From Tritrichomonas musculus (lineage: Eukaryota > Parabasalia > Tritrichomonadida > Tritrichomonadidae), in contig JAPFFF010000002.1 of assembly GCA_039105265.1 (NCBI GenBank), forward strand, positions 7,068,001 through 7,132,000: a stretch of DNA of 64,000 nt, in the 5' to 3' direction. This document shows positions 29,685 to 38,813 of this stretch, in pieces. Each line of letters opens with the position of its first letter. The stretch's first letter is position 1. The notes beneath the pieces were generated by a model. It made no database searches. It was not told the origin of the DNA and worked only from the letters and a program-made list of their open reading frames with translations. A program made the position numbers and the translations under genes.

Positions 29685-32600
29685 ATGTTTTTACGTTCTA
29701 AAGGCTCAAATTCTTACAAAGCTCGACGTCCCGCACCAAAGGTTATTAAAACATCTCCAAATTATTATCAAAGTGGTGGAAATTCATCACTCGTTACTTC
29801 TTTCGCAGGAAATGTAAAACAACCACATATAATCCCACCACATCCAGAAGACGATAGTTCTGATAATCAAAGCAATGACTACACAATTACTAATAATAAT
29901 AAATCGATTGAACCAGCAGCTTCTTCAAACATTAATTATCCAGTTAAAGGAACAAAATCTTCACTTTCAAAAAAGGCTTTAAGTGACTTACCACATCCAT
30001 ATATGGAATATGACAATGCATTAGAAGCATTTCTTAGTAAAGTTGCAAAGATGCCCATCAATCAAGCACTAGAAATTTTTTTAAACAATCATTTTGATTC
30101 AAAAGAGACTTTTGTTTGGCAAGAAATTCCTGATTTACAAGTTCTTTATTGTCAAACTTTACGAGCAACCGCTTCTCATACTTCAGGCCTTGTTGGCTAT
30201 TCATTCTTTTCAAGATCAATTATTCGATGTGCAAGTGGGCCATCTCATCCATCATATATACCCACAGCAGATGAAAAATTGTGTCCTTTAAATTCACCTA
30301 TATTAATTTTTCCATTATATGATTGGAAAAATAATATTTGTTATATTGCAGAAATTATTAAGCCAGTTGCTACCTCAGAATTCACAGCGCGTGATCAAGA
30401 TTTTATAGAATGGTTTATCAGAAAATTCAAAATATTAAGTAGATGGTTAAAGCCTCAGCCCATATTCGATTCATTAATTCTGGATATAATACCAATCATG
30501 CCACAAAACGATTTTTTAAACAAATATCAACAAATATTATCAGCATTTTATGACTGTAGGACATATGAAATTTGGAAACTTGACAAATCAAATATGAAAA
30601 TTACTCAATATACAGATCATGAAATTCAACACTCCACATCAATGGCAGGTGTTGTAGGAGAGGCATTACTACGTGAGCAAACGTTAAATGTTGTTAACAA
30701 TCGTCTACATAATTCTTATATCAAAGATGTAGATGGAGATCTAGATGAAGCCATTCTAGCTGTTCCTATAGTTAGATCAACAAGTTCTATTGTTTACTGT
30801 ATTGCTCTTCGAGGTCCCAATCGCTCACGTGTATTTACATCTGATGATGCCGAATCAGTTTCGCGACTAGCTCCTATTGTCCTCCGATCCTTTGAAAATT
30901 GTGAAGTTTACACCGGTATTGATCAAAAATTCCAAGACAGTCAATCAGAACGAAAAGGATTATCGGCATTACTTGAAGTTGTGGAAGCCATTTCATCCCA
31001 GCTCGACACCAAAAAGCTAACAGAAGTTATTATGGAAAAAGGGCGGTTATTAACTGATTCAGATCGATGTTCGTTATTTTTAGTCAATGAAAGTCGAGAC
31101 CGTTTAATCACTTCACTTCACCAAGGATTAGACAATTGCATTGACATTCCCATTGACAAAGGTATTGCTGGCAAAACGGTTACTGAAGCACGTATATTGA
31201 ATATTCAAGATGTCTATGAAACCGACTTTTTTGACTCCACAACCGACTTAGAAAGCGGTTATCGTACCAAGTCCATTTTGTCAGTACCCATCTACAACAA
31301 CAGAGGAGAAATCATCGGTGTAACCGAAATGGTCAACAAGAAAGGCGATCAAACTTTTTCAATGTGGGACCAACGGTTAATTTCACTTTTTAACGTCTTT
31401 TGTGGGATTTCGCTTGAGAACGCCAGATTGTTCAAGGAAATGACAGACATGTCAGACCAGCTTAAGTCCATTTTCAACATTGCCTTCTCGATGTCCAAGT
31501 CCGAGAGCACTCAGAGGATTCTTTCTGACATCATGCAGAAGGCCAAGCATTCAATTGGAGCCGATAGGGCGTCACTTTTCCTTCTAGATGAGCGTGCTGG
31601 TGTTTTGTCCACTTTCATCTCAGACTGTGACAAGCTTCCGAATGTCATTCCATTGACAACTGGCGTCTGCAGCACCTGTGCCAAAGAGAAGGAAGAGTTC
31701 TTCATAAACGACGCCTACGAGCATCCCAAGTTCAACAAGATGGTCGACACAATCACAGGCTACAAGACGCGTTCTATTTTGGTGTCGCCGATTCTCGGAA
31801 CAGAAGGACGCGTGATTGGCGTCGTTGAGATGTTGAACAAGCAAAAGAAAGATGAAAAAGAAGGCAAAATTGAAGACGTTGAATTTGTCAAAAAAGACCT
31901 ACAAACCGTCAAAACATTTGGCACTTTTGCTTCAATTGCGCTTGAAAACAATAGGCTTAAAGATATCGCGCACTTCGGCGATTGTGAGATTGAGATGTCA
32001 AAGTGGATTGGCGAAAGTGAGAGGAAGCTTTATGACATTCCAAAGAACCTTCGACTCACTGATCAACAGATTCAAACCGTTTCACGATTGAATTGTTTCA
32101 GTGTAGATTTCAAAGGCGTCAATCATTTCAAAGAACTTTTCCACTTTTTCTCACTTTTTGATTTATTGAGGACATTCAAAATTACGAATGACATTTTCTT
32201 CAGATTCATCTTTACGATCTCCGGCCTGTACAACGATGTTCCTTATCATAACTGGACTCATGCGTGTGATGTTACTCAGTATGTGACATATGAAATAAAA
32301 ACCGCCAAGTTAGATGAGGTTTACACTAAATTTGAACTCTTCGGAATCTTAATTAGTTGCGTTTGCCACGACACTAATCACGAAGGCTTTAACAACGTGT
32401 ATAACATCAAGGCAGAGACGCCATTCGGCATCTTATTCAAGGACCAAAGTGTCATGGAAATGCACCACATAACAATGTCTATTCCAGTCATTACGCGAGA
32501 TGACATTAACTTGTTCCAGGGACTTTCTCCTGACGAAATTAAGAAGATGTGGACGTTGTTTATAAAGCTCATTTTGGCTACAGATATGGCAAACCACTTC

Positions 32601-33053
32601 GAGCTCGTCAAGAGATCACAGAAGCTCTTGGACGACGGAGAATGGGACATGACAAACCCTGAGCATCGCCTCTTGTCAATGCAGCTCGTGTTGAAGGTCG
32701 GTGATATCTCAAACGTGTCCAGGCCTTTCGAGCTCGCTGACAAGTGGTGCGATATATTGAATAACGAGTTCTTCAGGCAGGGCGACCTTGAAAAGGAAAC
32801 AGGTATCGGACTCACATCACCTCTAAACGATAGAGAACACGTGGACAAGCCAAAGAGTCAGATCGGCTTCTATAACTTCATTTGCTTGCCTCTTTATAAC
32901 GTTGTCGCAAAGATGTTCCCGCCACTCGAGGTAAACGTGAACTCGTTGAAGTCAAACTTGGAAACTTGGAAGTCTTTGGCGGCTCAGCCACCCCCACAGC
33001 CTGCCGCACCTCTGGCTGCTGCGCCTGCACCTGCTGCTGATGACAAAAAGTAG
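29685..33053 (+). CDS. GAF-domain 3',5'-cyclic nucleotide phosphodiesterase
   Basis: Protein of 1122 residues. After a disordered, Ser/Asn-rich N-terminus there is a diverged GAF-like region (about 130-400), then two clear GAF domains (about 425-590 and 595-770), each with the pattern SLFLVNE...IPIDKGIAGKTV and SVPIYN..GEIIGVTEMVNK. The C-terminal class I PDE domain (about 830-1090) has the metal site HNWTHACDV (about 854), HDTNHEGFN (about 894) and the downstream Asp in VLKVGDISN. It hydrolyses cAMP or cGMP, with GAF domains as likely cyclic-nucleotide sensors. The end is Pro/Ala-rich. The 5' half is AT-rich and the catalytic half is markedly GC-richer. The ATG at 29685 follows a CAAAAAGTT motif. 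Confidence 0.93.
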   Translation: MFLRSKGSNSYKARRPAPKVIKTSPNYYQSGGNSSLVTSFAGNVKQPHIIPPHPEDDSSDNQSNDYTITNNNKSIEPAASSNINYPVKGTKSSLSKKALSDLPHPYMEYDNALEAFLSKVAKMPINQALEIFLNNHFDSKETFVWQEIPDLQVLYCQTLRATASHTSGLVGYSFFSRSIIRCASGPSHPSYIPTADEKLCPLNSPILIFPLYDWKNNICYIAEIIKPVATSEFTARDQDFIEWFIRKFKILSRWLKPQPIFDSLILDIIPIMPQNDFLNKYQQILSAFYDCRTYEIWKLDKSNMKITQYTDHEIQHSTSMAGVVGEALLREQTLNVVNNRLHNSYIKDVDGDLDEAILAVPIVRSTSSIVYCIALRGPNRSRVFTSDDAESVSRLAPIVLRSFENCEVYTGIDQKFQDSQSERKGLSALLEVVEAISSQLDTKKLTEVIMEKGRLLTDSDRCSLFLVNESRDRLITSLHQGLDNCIDIPIDKGIAGKTVTEARILNIQDVYETDFFDSTTDLESGYRTKSILSVPIYNNRGEIIGVTEMVNKKGDQTFSMWDQRLISLFNVFCGISLENARLFKEMTDMSDQLKSIFNIAFSMSKSESTQRILSDIMQKAKHSIGADRASLFLLDERAGVLSTFISDCDKLPNVIPLTTGVCSTCAKEKEEFFINDAYEHPKFNKMVDTITGYKTRSILVSPILGTEGRVIGVVEMLNKQKKDEKEGKIEDVEFVKKDLQTVKTFGTFASIALENNRLKDIAHFGDCEIEMSKWIGESERKLYDIPKNLRLTDQQIQTVSRLNCFSVDFKGVNHFKELFHFFSLFDLLRTFKITNDIFFRFIFTISGLYNDVPYHNWTHACDVTQYVTYEIKTAKLDEVYTKFELFGILISCVCHDTNHEGFNNVYNIKAETPFGILFKDQSVMEMHHITMSIPVITRDDINLFQGLSPDEIKKMWTLFIKLILATDMANHFELVKRSQKLLDDGEWDMTNPEHRLLSMQLVLKVGDISNVSRPFELADKWCDILNNEFFRQGDLEKETGIGLTSPLNDREHVDKPKSQIGFYNFICLPLYNVVAKMFPPLEVNVNSLKSNLETWKSLAAQPPPQPAAPLAAAPAPAADDKK

Positions 33054-33498
33054 ATTATTTTTTTAATTTATTTGTTATTATTATTTAAACTTTTTTTTTT
33101 TAATTTTTCCAAAAAAAAAAAAAAAAAAAAGTGTTTTTCTTTTTCTTCTTTTAATTTATCCTTAAAAAAAAAAAATATAATCGAATTTGATTCAAACATT
33201 TTATTTTGTTTATTATTATTAAATCTTGGATTCAAATTCTCAGATAACTATGTTTAATATGCTTAAGATACTTAATTTTCATAATGATTATGATTTCATT
33301 TGCTTGTTCAAAAAAAAAAAAAAGGTATTATGTAGATTCAAACCATGAGACTTTGTTAACAAAATAAAAAACTAAACGAATATGCTATATGTAAAAAGTG
33401 AATAAAGAAATAATATTATAATATTTGTAGATTTATAATTACAATTTTAATAGAAAAAAAATAATTCAATCAAAAAGTTTAAATTAAAATCATTTTAC
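33054..33498. other. intergenic, homopolymer-rich
   Basis: Contains T/A runs at about 33090-33175 and A runs near 33310; the small ORFs here are products of these runs. CAAAAAGTT precedes the next gene. Confidence 0.6.
33471..33479 (+). promoter_or_regulatory. CAAAAAGTT upstream motif
   Basis: Ends 19 nt before the ATG at 33499. Its presence before this short ORF supports the ORF being a real gene. Confidence 0.45.
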
Positions 33499-33828
33499 AT
33501 GAAAAGCAAAAAACCAATAATCTTCAAAATCACTCAGCCGGTTATGAGTGATAAAGACTTTAGGCAGATGCTCGAAGGTGTTATGAGCCATAGAGATAAT
33601 TTAATTCGATATGGAACTCCTTTTCCTCCAGAACAACCAGATATTGAATTGGTTGAACAAAGAAAGAAAGAACTCGACTCTCAAATTCAGGAATGTAAAG
33701 CAAAAATAAAGGAACTAGAAGATGCAAAAGAGAGATACGGTCAATTGTTGCGTGTTATTTATGAAGAAGAATGTAGAATTAAAGAAGAACAGAAAAATAG
33801 AAGCCAACTTCGTTCGGAATTTCAATGA
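33499..33828 (+). CDS. small coiled-coil protein, unknown function
   Basis: Protein of 109 residues. The N-terminus (about 1-50) contains FKITQPVMSDKDFRQMLEGVM and a Pro-rich turn GTPFPPEQPD. Residues 52-105 are a single charged coiled coil (VEQRKKELDSQIQECKAKIKELEDAKERYGQLL). I do not recognise the family. Support for it being real: a CAAAAAGTT motif just upstream, codon composition unlike the surrounding spacer, and a compact amphipathic helix. A second Met at residue 16 is an alternative start. It could be a subunit of a larger cytoskeletal or tethering assembly, but nothing in the sequence specifies which. Confidence 0.65.
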   Translation: MKSKKPIIFKITQPVMSDKDFRQMLEGVMSHRDNLIRYGTPFPPEQPDIELVEQRKKELDSQIQECKAKIKELEDAKERYGQLLRVIYEEECRIKEEQKNRSQLRSEFQ

Positions 33829-34644
33829 TCAGTTTTATTACTTTTTTTACTTGTTTTTCCCTTTTTTTAGATATTTCTAAAAAAAATTGATGATGTACAA
33901 TTTTTTGTTGTCTTAATCGGTTGTTTATTCAAATTTAATCATTAACAAAAACGTTTTAACTTATTTTACTTACCACAATTAAAAATCTTATTATATTCTT
34001 ATAATTTGAATGTTTTATATTATAATTAAATCATATAATATGATTTTTTCAATGTATAACTCTCGAATAATAATTAGCAATCGTTAATTGTTGATCTCAT
34101 GAACAAAATAATATCCATTTTAACATATTTTTTCAATTTGATTAATTTTACATAATAAATTATTCATTTCCTATTTTTGAATATTTCATTGAAAAAATTA
34201 TTATGCTTACGTAATGAATTTAAAATGTTGAATTTATGTATTATTATCATTTAAAGTTGAATATAAAATAATTACAATTTTAAATCTTTATTATAAATTT
34301 AATATTCAATATCATTATATAGACAACAAATGATTAAATCTTACAGATATATTCATGTTTTAACTTAAATTATAATGAGGCTAATTTTTTGACCTATAAT
34401 TGTCGAAAAATAATTCAGGGAAAATTTTAGATGATTTCATCACTCACAAAAATCCATTATCAAAAGAAAAAAAAAATTGTTGTAATAAACAGACTTTTGA
34501 GTTGTCATGAGCATTATTTTTGAAAATTCATGAATTCATTTTAACAATCCAATCAAATTTCAAATAAATATCAAAATAACAAAAATGTATTACAATAATA
34601 TATACTTATATATCTGCACACAAGATGATTGTTATAGTATAAAT
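33829..34644. other. intergenic, AT-rich
   Basis: About 800 bp with no ORF, RNA gene or repeat that I can identify, between the coiled-coil gene and the glycosyltransferase relic. Confidence 0.55.
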
Positions 34645-35543
34645 TACAACGAATGAATCAGCCATTTAGATTTTATCATGCAGTAACCGTTTTCATTAAA
34701 GATTTCTAACATCACAATTTTTAAACGGTCCCTTCTTGGATATATTTGAAACTCTATTATACAAGCTCAAAACAGTTTTATTTTTGAACAGTTCCTTAGT
34801 GCTACGCCTTAAAATATATTTTCTATGGCTATAAAAGTAAGTAATGAGGAATTTGCGTAATCAGCCTGAATGTCATTTTGTTTTATTGGCTGATTTTTCC
34901 CTGATTCTGAGTTTTCTGACAATGACATGTAATAAATGTATGACAAATGTAATAGTTGGCATATGAATTTTTTCATAAAAAAGAAAATAGTGCCACACTG
35001 AAGTAAGTCCTCAGCAAACAAAATCTTTTTCCCTCAACAAATGGCACTAAAAATGTCATTACTTTTTTATACAAGGAGGTCTTAATTGGTTTCTTACAAA
35101 GATTCCAGTTTACACAGAAAATTTGAAGTTTTTTGAGCGTCTTCTTATTGTTTGTGTAATTATGACGACATGGATACCAATTTCGAACTTTTTTTTGCTT
35201 GAAATTGCTTTGATTCGATATTCTAGAATATCAGCATCCAATTTGGATGCAATATTATAGTTATATTCGACGGCATCTTTGTAAAGGACGTCATCCGGAT
35301 CAAAGGATAAAATATAGTAGCTACTACAGCAAAATACATCGTTGATCCGAGTCTGACAGGTCCCTTGATTCTAGGATCTTCTTTCATTCTTTCTAATATA
35401 AAACCTGTGGAATTATCAGACGAATAGTCGTCTACACAGATTATTTCGAAATTTTGAAAGGTTTGATTTTGAACTGAGTTCATACTTTTATTTAAGTATG
35501 AAATTTTATTGTAAACTGGAAGTAAAATTGAAATAAAATTATT
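34645..35543 (-). pseudogene. broken family 2 glycosyltransferase
   Basis: On the minus strand the sequence reads as a GT2 enzyme in successive frames. ISILLPVYN and MNSVQNQTFQNFEIICVDDYSSDNS (about 35385-35540) are the canonical nucleotide-sugar-binding start. YILSFDPDDVLYKDAVEYN (about 35240-35310) includes the DxD-like metal site. Then come VNWNLCKKPIKTSLYKK (about 35060-35110), LLQCGTIFFFMKKFI (about 34970-35010), TKELFKNKTVLSLYNRVSN (about 34750-34800) and a final NENGYCMIKSKWLIHSL ending at 34645. At least four frame changes and no start codon (a TAA precedes the first block) show it is dead. Length (about 300 codons) equals an intact short GT2 enzyme of the type many protists share with bacteria. 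Decay is moderate: almost the whole length is still legible. Confidence 0.8.
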
Positions 35544-35747
35544 TTAAGAGAGACCAAGTGTAAACTTGGGGGTGATGCCAAAGAAAAGAGGATAAAATGA
35601 TAGTAAAATCAAAAATTCAAAATATAGATTATAATAAATTTGTTTTGGTGAAACATTATGCAATGTCATGAATGAAATTTTCAGATAAACAAAGCCAATA
35701 TATATGATTAAATCAATTTTAATTATTGAAAAATTGTATTCAAACAA

Positions 35748-35819
35748 GCGTTGCTGGTGTAGTGGTTATCATATGAGCTTCCCAAGCTTGGGATCCGGGT
35801 TCGATTCCCGGGCAACGCA
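35748..35819 (+). tRNA. tRNA-Gly(CCC)
   Basis: 72 nt cloverleaf. The acceptor stem GCGTTGC pairs with GCAACGC. The D arm contains TGGTGTAGTGGTTATCA (A box). The anticodon loop TTCCCAA gives anticodon CCC with stem TGAGC/GCTTG. The T arm is CCGGG TTCGATT CCCGG (B box), and the discriminator is A. No intron. It closely resembles the typical eukaryotic tRNA-Gly. CCA is not encoded. Confidence 0.95.
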
Positions 35820-35823
35820 AATA

Positions 35824-35831
35824 TTTTTTTT
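35824..35831 (+). terminator. RNA polymerase III T-run for tRNA-Gly
   Basis: Eight consecutive T starting 5 nt after the tRNA, the normal polymerase III terminator. Confidence 0.85.
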
Positions 35832-35969
35832 CATCCTTGTTTATTTGATGATGAGATATAAATTTAAGCTTTTGAGATATCATTGCAATATGTTAAATAA
35901 TTAAAGTTTATTATTTACTTTGAACAATTTCTTGAATTTAATAAAAACCCATTTAAAAATAAACATTAA

Positions 35970-36216
35970 GGAGCAAATCCAGTACGTTATTTTTTGAATA
36001 GGAGAACGTTTATTATTTGAATAGTTGCATGTCTCTGAAAAAGTTTAAATTGGCAAGGTTTGTTTTTGACACTTATTTTACAATTTAAATTGTAAATAAG
36101 CATTATGACATGTTATATGAAATGAATGAAAATAATCGTTTTTTATTTAACATGTCATCTTATTCTTTTAGAATTTCAAAAAAAAATGCGGTTACTAAAC
36201 GTACTGGATTTGTACC
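35970..36216. mobile_element. 247 bp MITE with inverted repeats and TTAA duplication
   Basis: The left end GGAGCAAATCCAGTACGTTA is matched at the right end by the inverse of GGTACAAATCCAGTACGTTT: 17 of 20 identical. Immediately outside, both ends carry TTAA (35966-35969 and 36217-36220), the target-site duplication of piggyBac-type transposition. The interior has no coding capacity and is AT-rich. By size and structure this is a non-autonomous miniature element; assignment to piggyBac rests only on TTAA, since the usual CCY-type piggyBac ends are not seen. It lies 150 bp from the tRNA-Gly gene. Confidence 0.75.
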
Positions 36217-36220
36217 TTAA

Positions 36221-37064
36221 AACAATTTGCTAATAATTAATTCTTTTATGATTTTAAAATTTGAATGGATTGAATGAATTATCAATTTTTTGTATGCGTT
36301 TTCACAAACCTTATCCAAGATCATCCTTAAATAAATTCTTAATTTTCATACTACATCAACTCAAAAATTCTTATTAAATTTTGGTAAATACATTAACTAG
36401 ATAATCTAGTCTAGATTAAACCTTTTTCAAAAATCTTTATCTCCTTCTCAATTTAAAATAAAAATATCTTTATATTTTAAATATGAATTCACTTTTTAAA
36501 ATTTAATTAATATTATGATAATTATTTAATATATTATTAATGAAGAATGATGTAATTAAATTGCTTGATAAAAAAGATAAAATGATTTAAAATTTGAAAT
36601 GGAGGTAAAGTTTTTTGAACTCAGTTTATACGTTACAATTTGATAATTTGCCCTTAACCGTTTAGTTTTCACTTAGATTTTAACTGTTGAGAAAAATTTT
36701 CATTAAAAAAAAGTTTAAAATGATGTATTTTAAAATTCTCGATTGCTTGGGTAAACTTTGTTCATATCATTAAAAATAGTTTTTCTAAATAATTGAATTA
36801 TCAAGTCAAAATTGAGATAAAGTATTGCCATTTCATATTGAATTTTTGTGATAAATAAAAACGGCTAATATAAAAAAATCGTTTACTATTTATATTTATG
36901 GTGAAATTTATCAAGTAAAAAAAGAATAACTTTCATAATAGAAGCTAATTTTTATAACTTTTTTTTTCTATTAAAATTCCAAAATTTTATAAATTGAGAA
37001 AAAAACTATTAGAAATGAATAATTTGTATAAAAACATTTTCAAAAAGTTTCAGTTTTTCAGAGG
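36221..37064. other. intergenic, AT-rich
   Basis: No ORF or RNA gene. A short palindrome AATCTAGTCTAGATT lies near 36409. CAAAAAGTT is found before the sirtuin start. Confidence 0.55.
37041..37049 (+). promoter_or_regulatory. CAAAAAGTT upstream motif
   Basis: Ends 15 nt before the ATG at 37065 of the sirtuin gene. Confidence 0.5.
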
Positions 37065-38336
37065 ATGACTCTGCAACCTACGATTGGCACGGAAATGCTC
37101 CCTCTTCGTCACGTATTTTCACCTACTTCCGAGCAGTGCAGCGATCCTAGGCAGATCCTTTGCGAGATATTGCAGAAGGACCCCTCAGAATGCGTCAACT
37201 TTGCTGGCGTTGATTCAGAGAGGCTCTGGAATATATTATATCAGCCATCATCAGAAACAGAAAACGAGAGGATCCCTGGAAGTAATGCTAATATAGATGA
37301 AGATGAAGAATTATATGGAAATAATGAATCCGAACATGTTAAGCCAACAGGCCACCTATCAAATTGGAATTCTAATTTTTATCGGCCAAGATCATTTCCA
37401 ATAAGTAACTTAAACACAGTCTATGGGCTCATAGCTCAATCAGGGAAAATAGTTGTGCTCATGGGAGCCGGGGCGAGTTCAGGACCTGACTTTCGATCTC
37501 CAGGAGGCTTATACGATTCGATTGCCCAGTCTGGTGTACTTGAAGACCCTTACGATGTATTTGATGTCGATGTTTACCGTGAGAGGCCGGAGATCTTCTG
37601 GCAATTTGCTCATTTAATCTTTCCCTCAGAGAAGCCGCAATACTCGTCAGCTCATCTCTTTGTAGAACAACTTGAGCGAAGGCAGAAGCTTTTACGCGTC
37701 TACTCACAGAACGTTGATACTCTAGAACGCGGAATCCCTGATCAGAAACTAGTATGTGTACATGGATCCTGGCGTGAAAACACATGTTGTTCCTGTGGAC
37801 ATGTTTATGGTATTGAGGACCTGAGACCAGCCGTTAATGCACGTACCGTTCCAAGATGCGTTGTATGTGGGGGTCTTATAAAACCAGGCATTGTCTTTTT
37901 CGGACAGCCAACTAATCTTGATGATGATCAAGCATATAGTGATGCACGTGAGGCTGATCTCCTCATTGTCATCGGCACTTCGCTGAAGGTAGCACCAATA
38001 TCAGAGTTGCCTTCTGTAATGAGCAATGTGCCATCAATATTAATAAACAGAGAGCCAGTATCGCACACGTTTAATTCTGAGCTTATTGGTGAATGCGATG
38101 ATGTGATCAAATCAATAGAAACAGCTCTTGGATGGCGTGATGATACTTCTATTTCTATTGTTGATGAAGATGACGATGAAGGTAACGCAAGCAATTGCGT
38201 CAAGATTCCAACCTTTTATGAACCAAATAAGTTCATTTTCCCTTCTAATTCTACATATGCGACATCTGTCGCTGAAACTGCTCGCAGTAGGTTCCTTGTA
38301 ACTCCTCGAAGGATGAGCCCATCAGATTTTGACTAA
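37065..38336 (+). CDS. sirtuin (Sir2-family NAD-dependent deacylase)
   Basis: Protein of 423 residues. The catalytic core (about 125-350) has the NAD-binding motif VVLMGAGASSG...DFRSPGGLYD, the QNVD motif in YSQNVDTLERG (about 213-217), the catalytic His in CVHGSW, a four-Cys zinc site (CCSCG then CVVCGG), KPGIVFFGQ and the Rossmann segment LLIVIGTSLKVAPISELP. All residues needed for NAD-dependent deacetylation are present; the usual GIPDFRS is GPDFRS here and TQN is SQN. The 120-residue N-terminal extension and the C-terminal acidic then Ser/Thr-rich tail have no domain I recognise. Nuclear or cytosolic targeting cannot be judged. The class I-like build suggests a histone or tubulin deacetylase. 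Confidence 0.93.
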   Translation: MTLQPTIGTEMLPLRHVFSPTSEQCSDPRQILCEILQKDPSECVNFAGVDSERLWNILYQPSSETENERIPGSNANIDEDEELYGNNESEHVKPTGHLSNWNSNFYRPRSFPISNLNTVYGLIAQSGKIVVLMGAGASSGPDFRSPGGLYDSIAQSGVLEDPYDVFDVDVYRERPEIFWQFAHLIFPSEKPQYSSAHLFVEQLERRQKLLRVYSQNVDTLERGIPDQKLVCVHGSWRENTCCSCGHVYGIEDLRPAVNARTVPRCVVCGGLIKPGIVFFGQPTNLDDDQAYSDAREADLLIVIGTSLKVAPISELPSVMSNVPSILINREPVSHTFNSELIGECDDVIKSIETALGWRDDTSISIVDEDDDEGNASNCVKIPTFYEPNKFIFPSNSTYATSVAETARSRFLVTPRRMSPSDFD

Positions 38337-38813
38337 GATCTTCTGTAATTATTTTAATGCGCTGTATAATTCATATTATTTTTTTGTGATCGTACTATAT
38401 ATTATTATTATTAAATTTATTGGTTTAAATAAAATATCCTAGCTGTTAAAACGTTTGGTCTTTGTTTTGCTTATTCTCTTTTTCTGGAAAAGGGCAATTG
38501 AATGTCACTCTCGGAATTGGCCATGACCTGCACCAAATAACTGTAGATATCTTTGCTGATGGATGCCATGATCATTTTAAAGGTTGATAAATTGATTTAG
38601 CAAAATTCGGGTTGGAAGAGAGGTATTGTTCTTGATAAATTTTTATTCAAATGAAAGCTATCAAAATTTAATAAGAAAATAAAGAGAAAAACCGTTCGAA
38701 ATGTATCAAAAAATTTATTAAATAAAGGGATTTTGAATATTTCAATTAAATCTTTTGTTTTCATAAAGTTTTTTTAAAAAGTTGTATCGATAATACCAAA
38801 TTGAAATTGTTAG
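38337..38813. other. intergenic
   Basis: AT-rich spacer, with a slightly GC-richer stretch at about 38490-38580 that carries no ORF. TAAAAAGTT precedes the next gene. Confidence 0.5.
38775..38783 (+). promoter_or_regulatory. TAAAAAGTT upstream motif (variant)
   Basis: Variant of the CAAAAAGTT motif, ending 30 nt before the ATG at 38814. The same TAAAAAGTT variant precedes the ASCC3/Slh1 gene. Confidence 0.35.

Noticed and set aside
33072-33257. Small ORF after the phosphodiesterase
   Set aside because: Made of Phe/Lys runs from A/T homopolymers.
35704-35904. 66-codon ORF across the tRNA-Gly gene
   Set aside because: It reads through the tRNA and is a chance frame.
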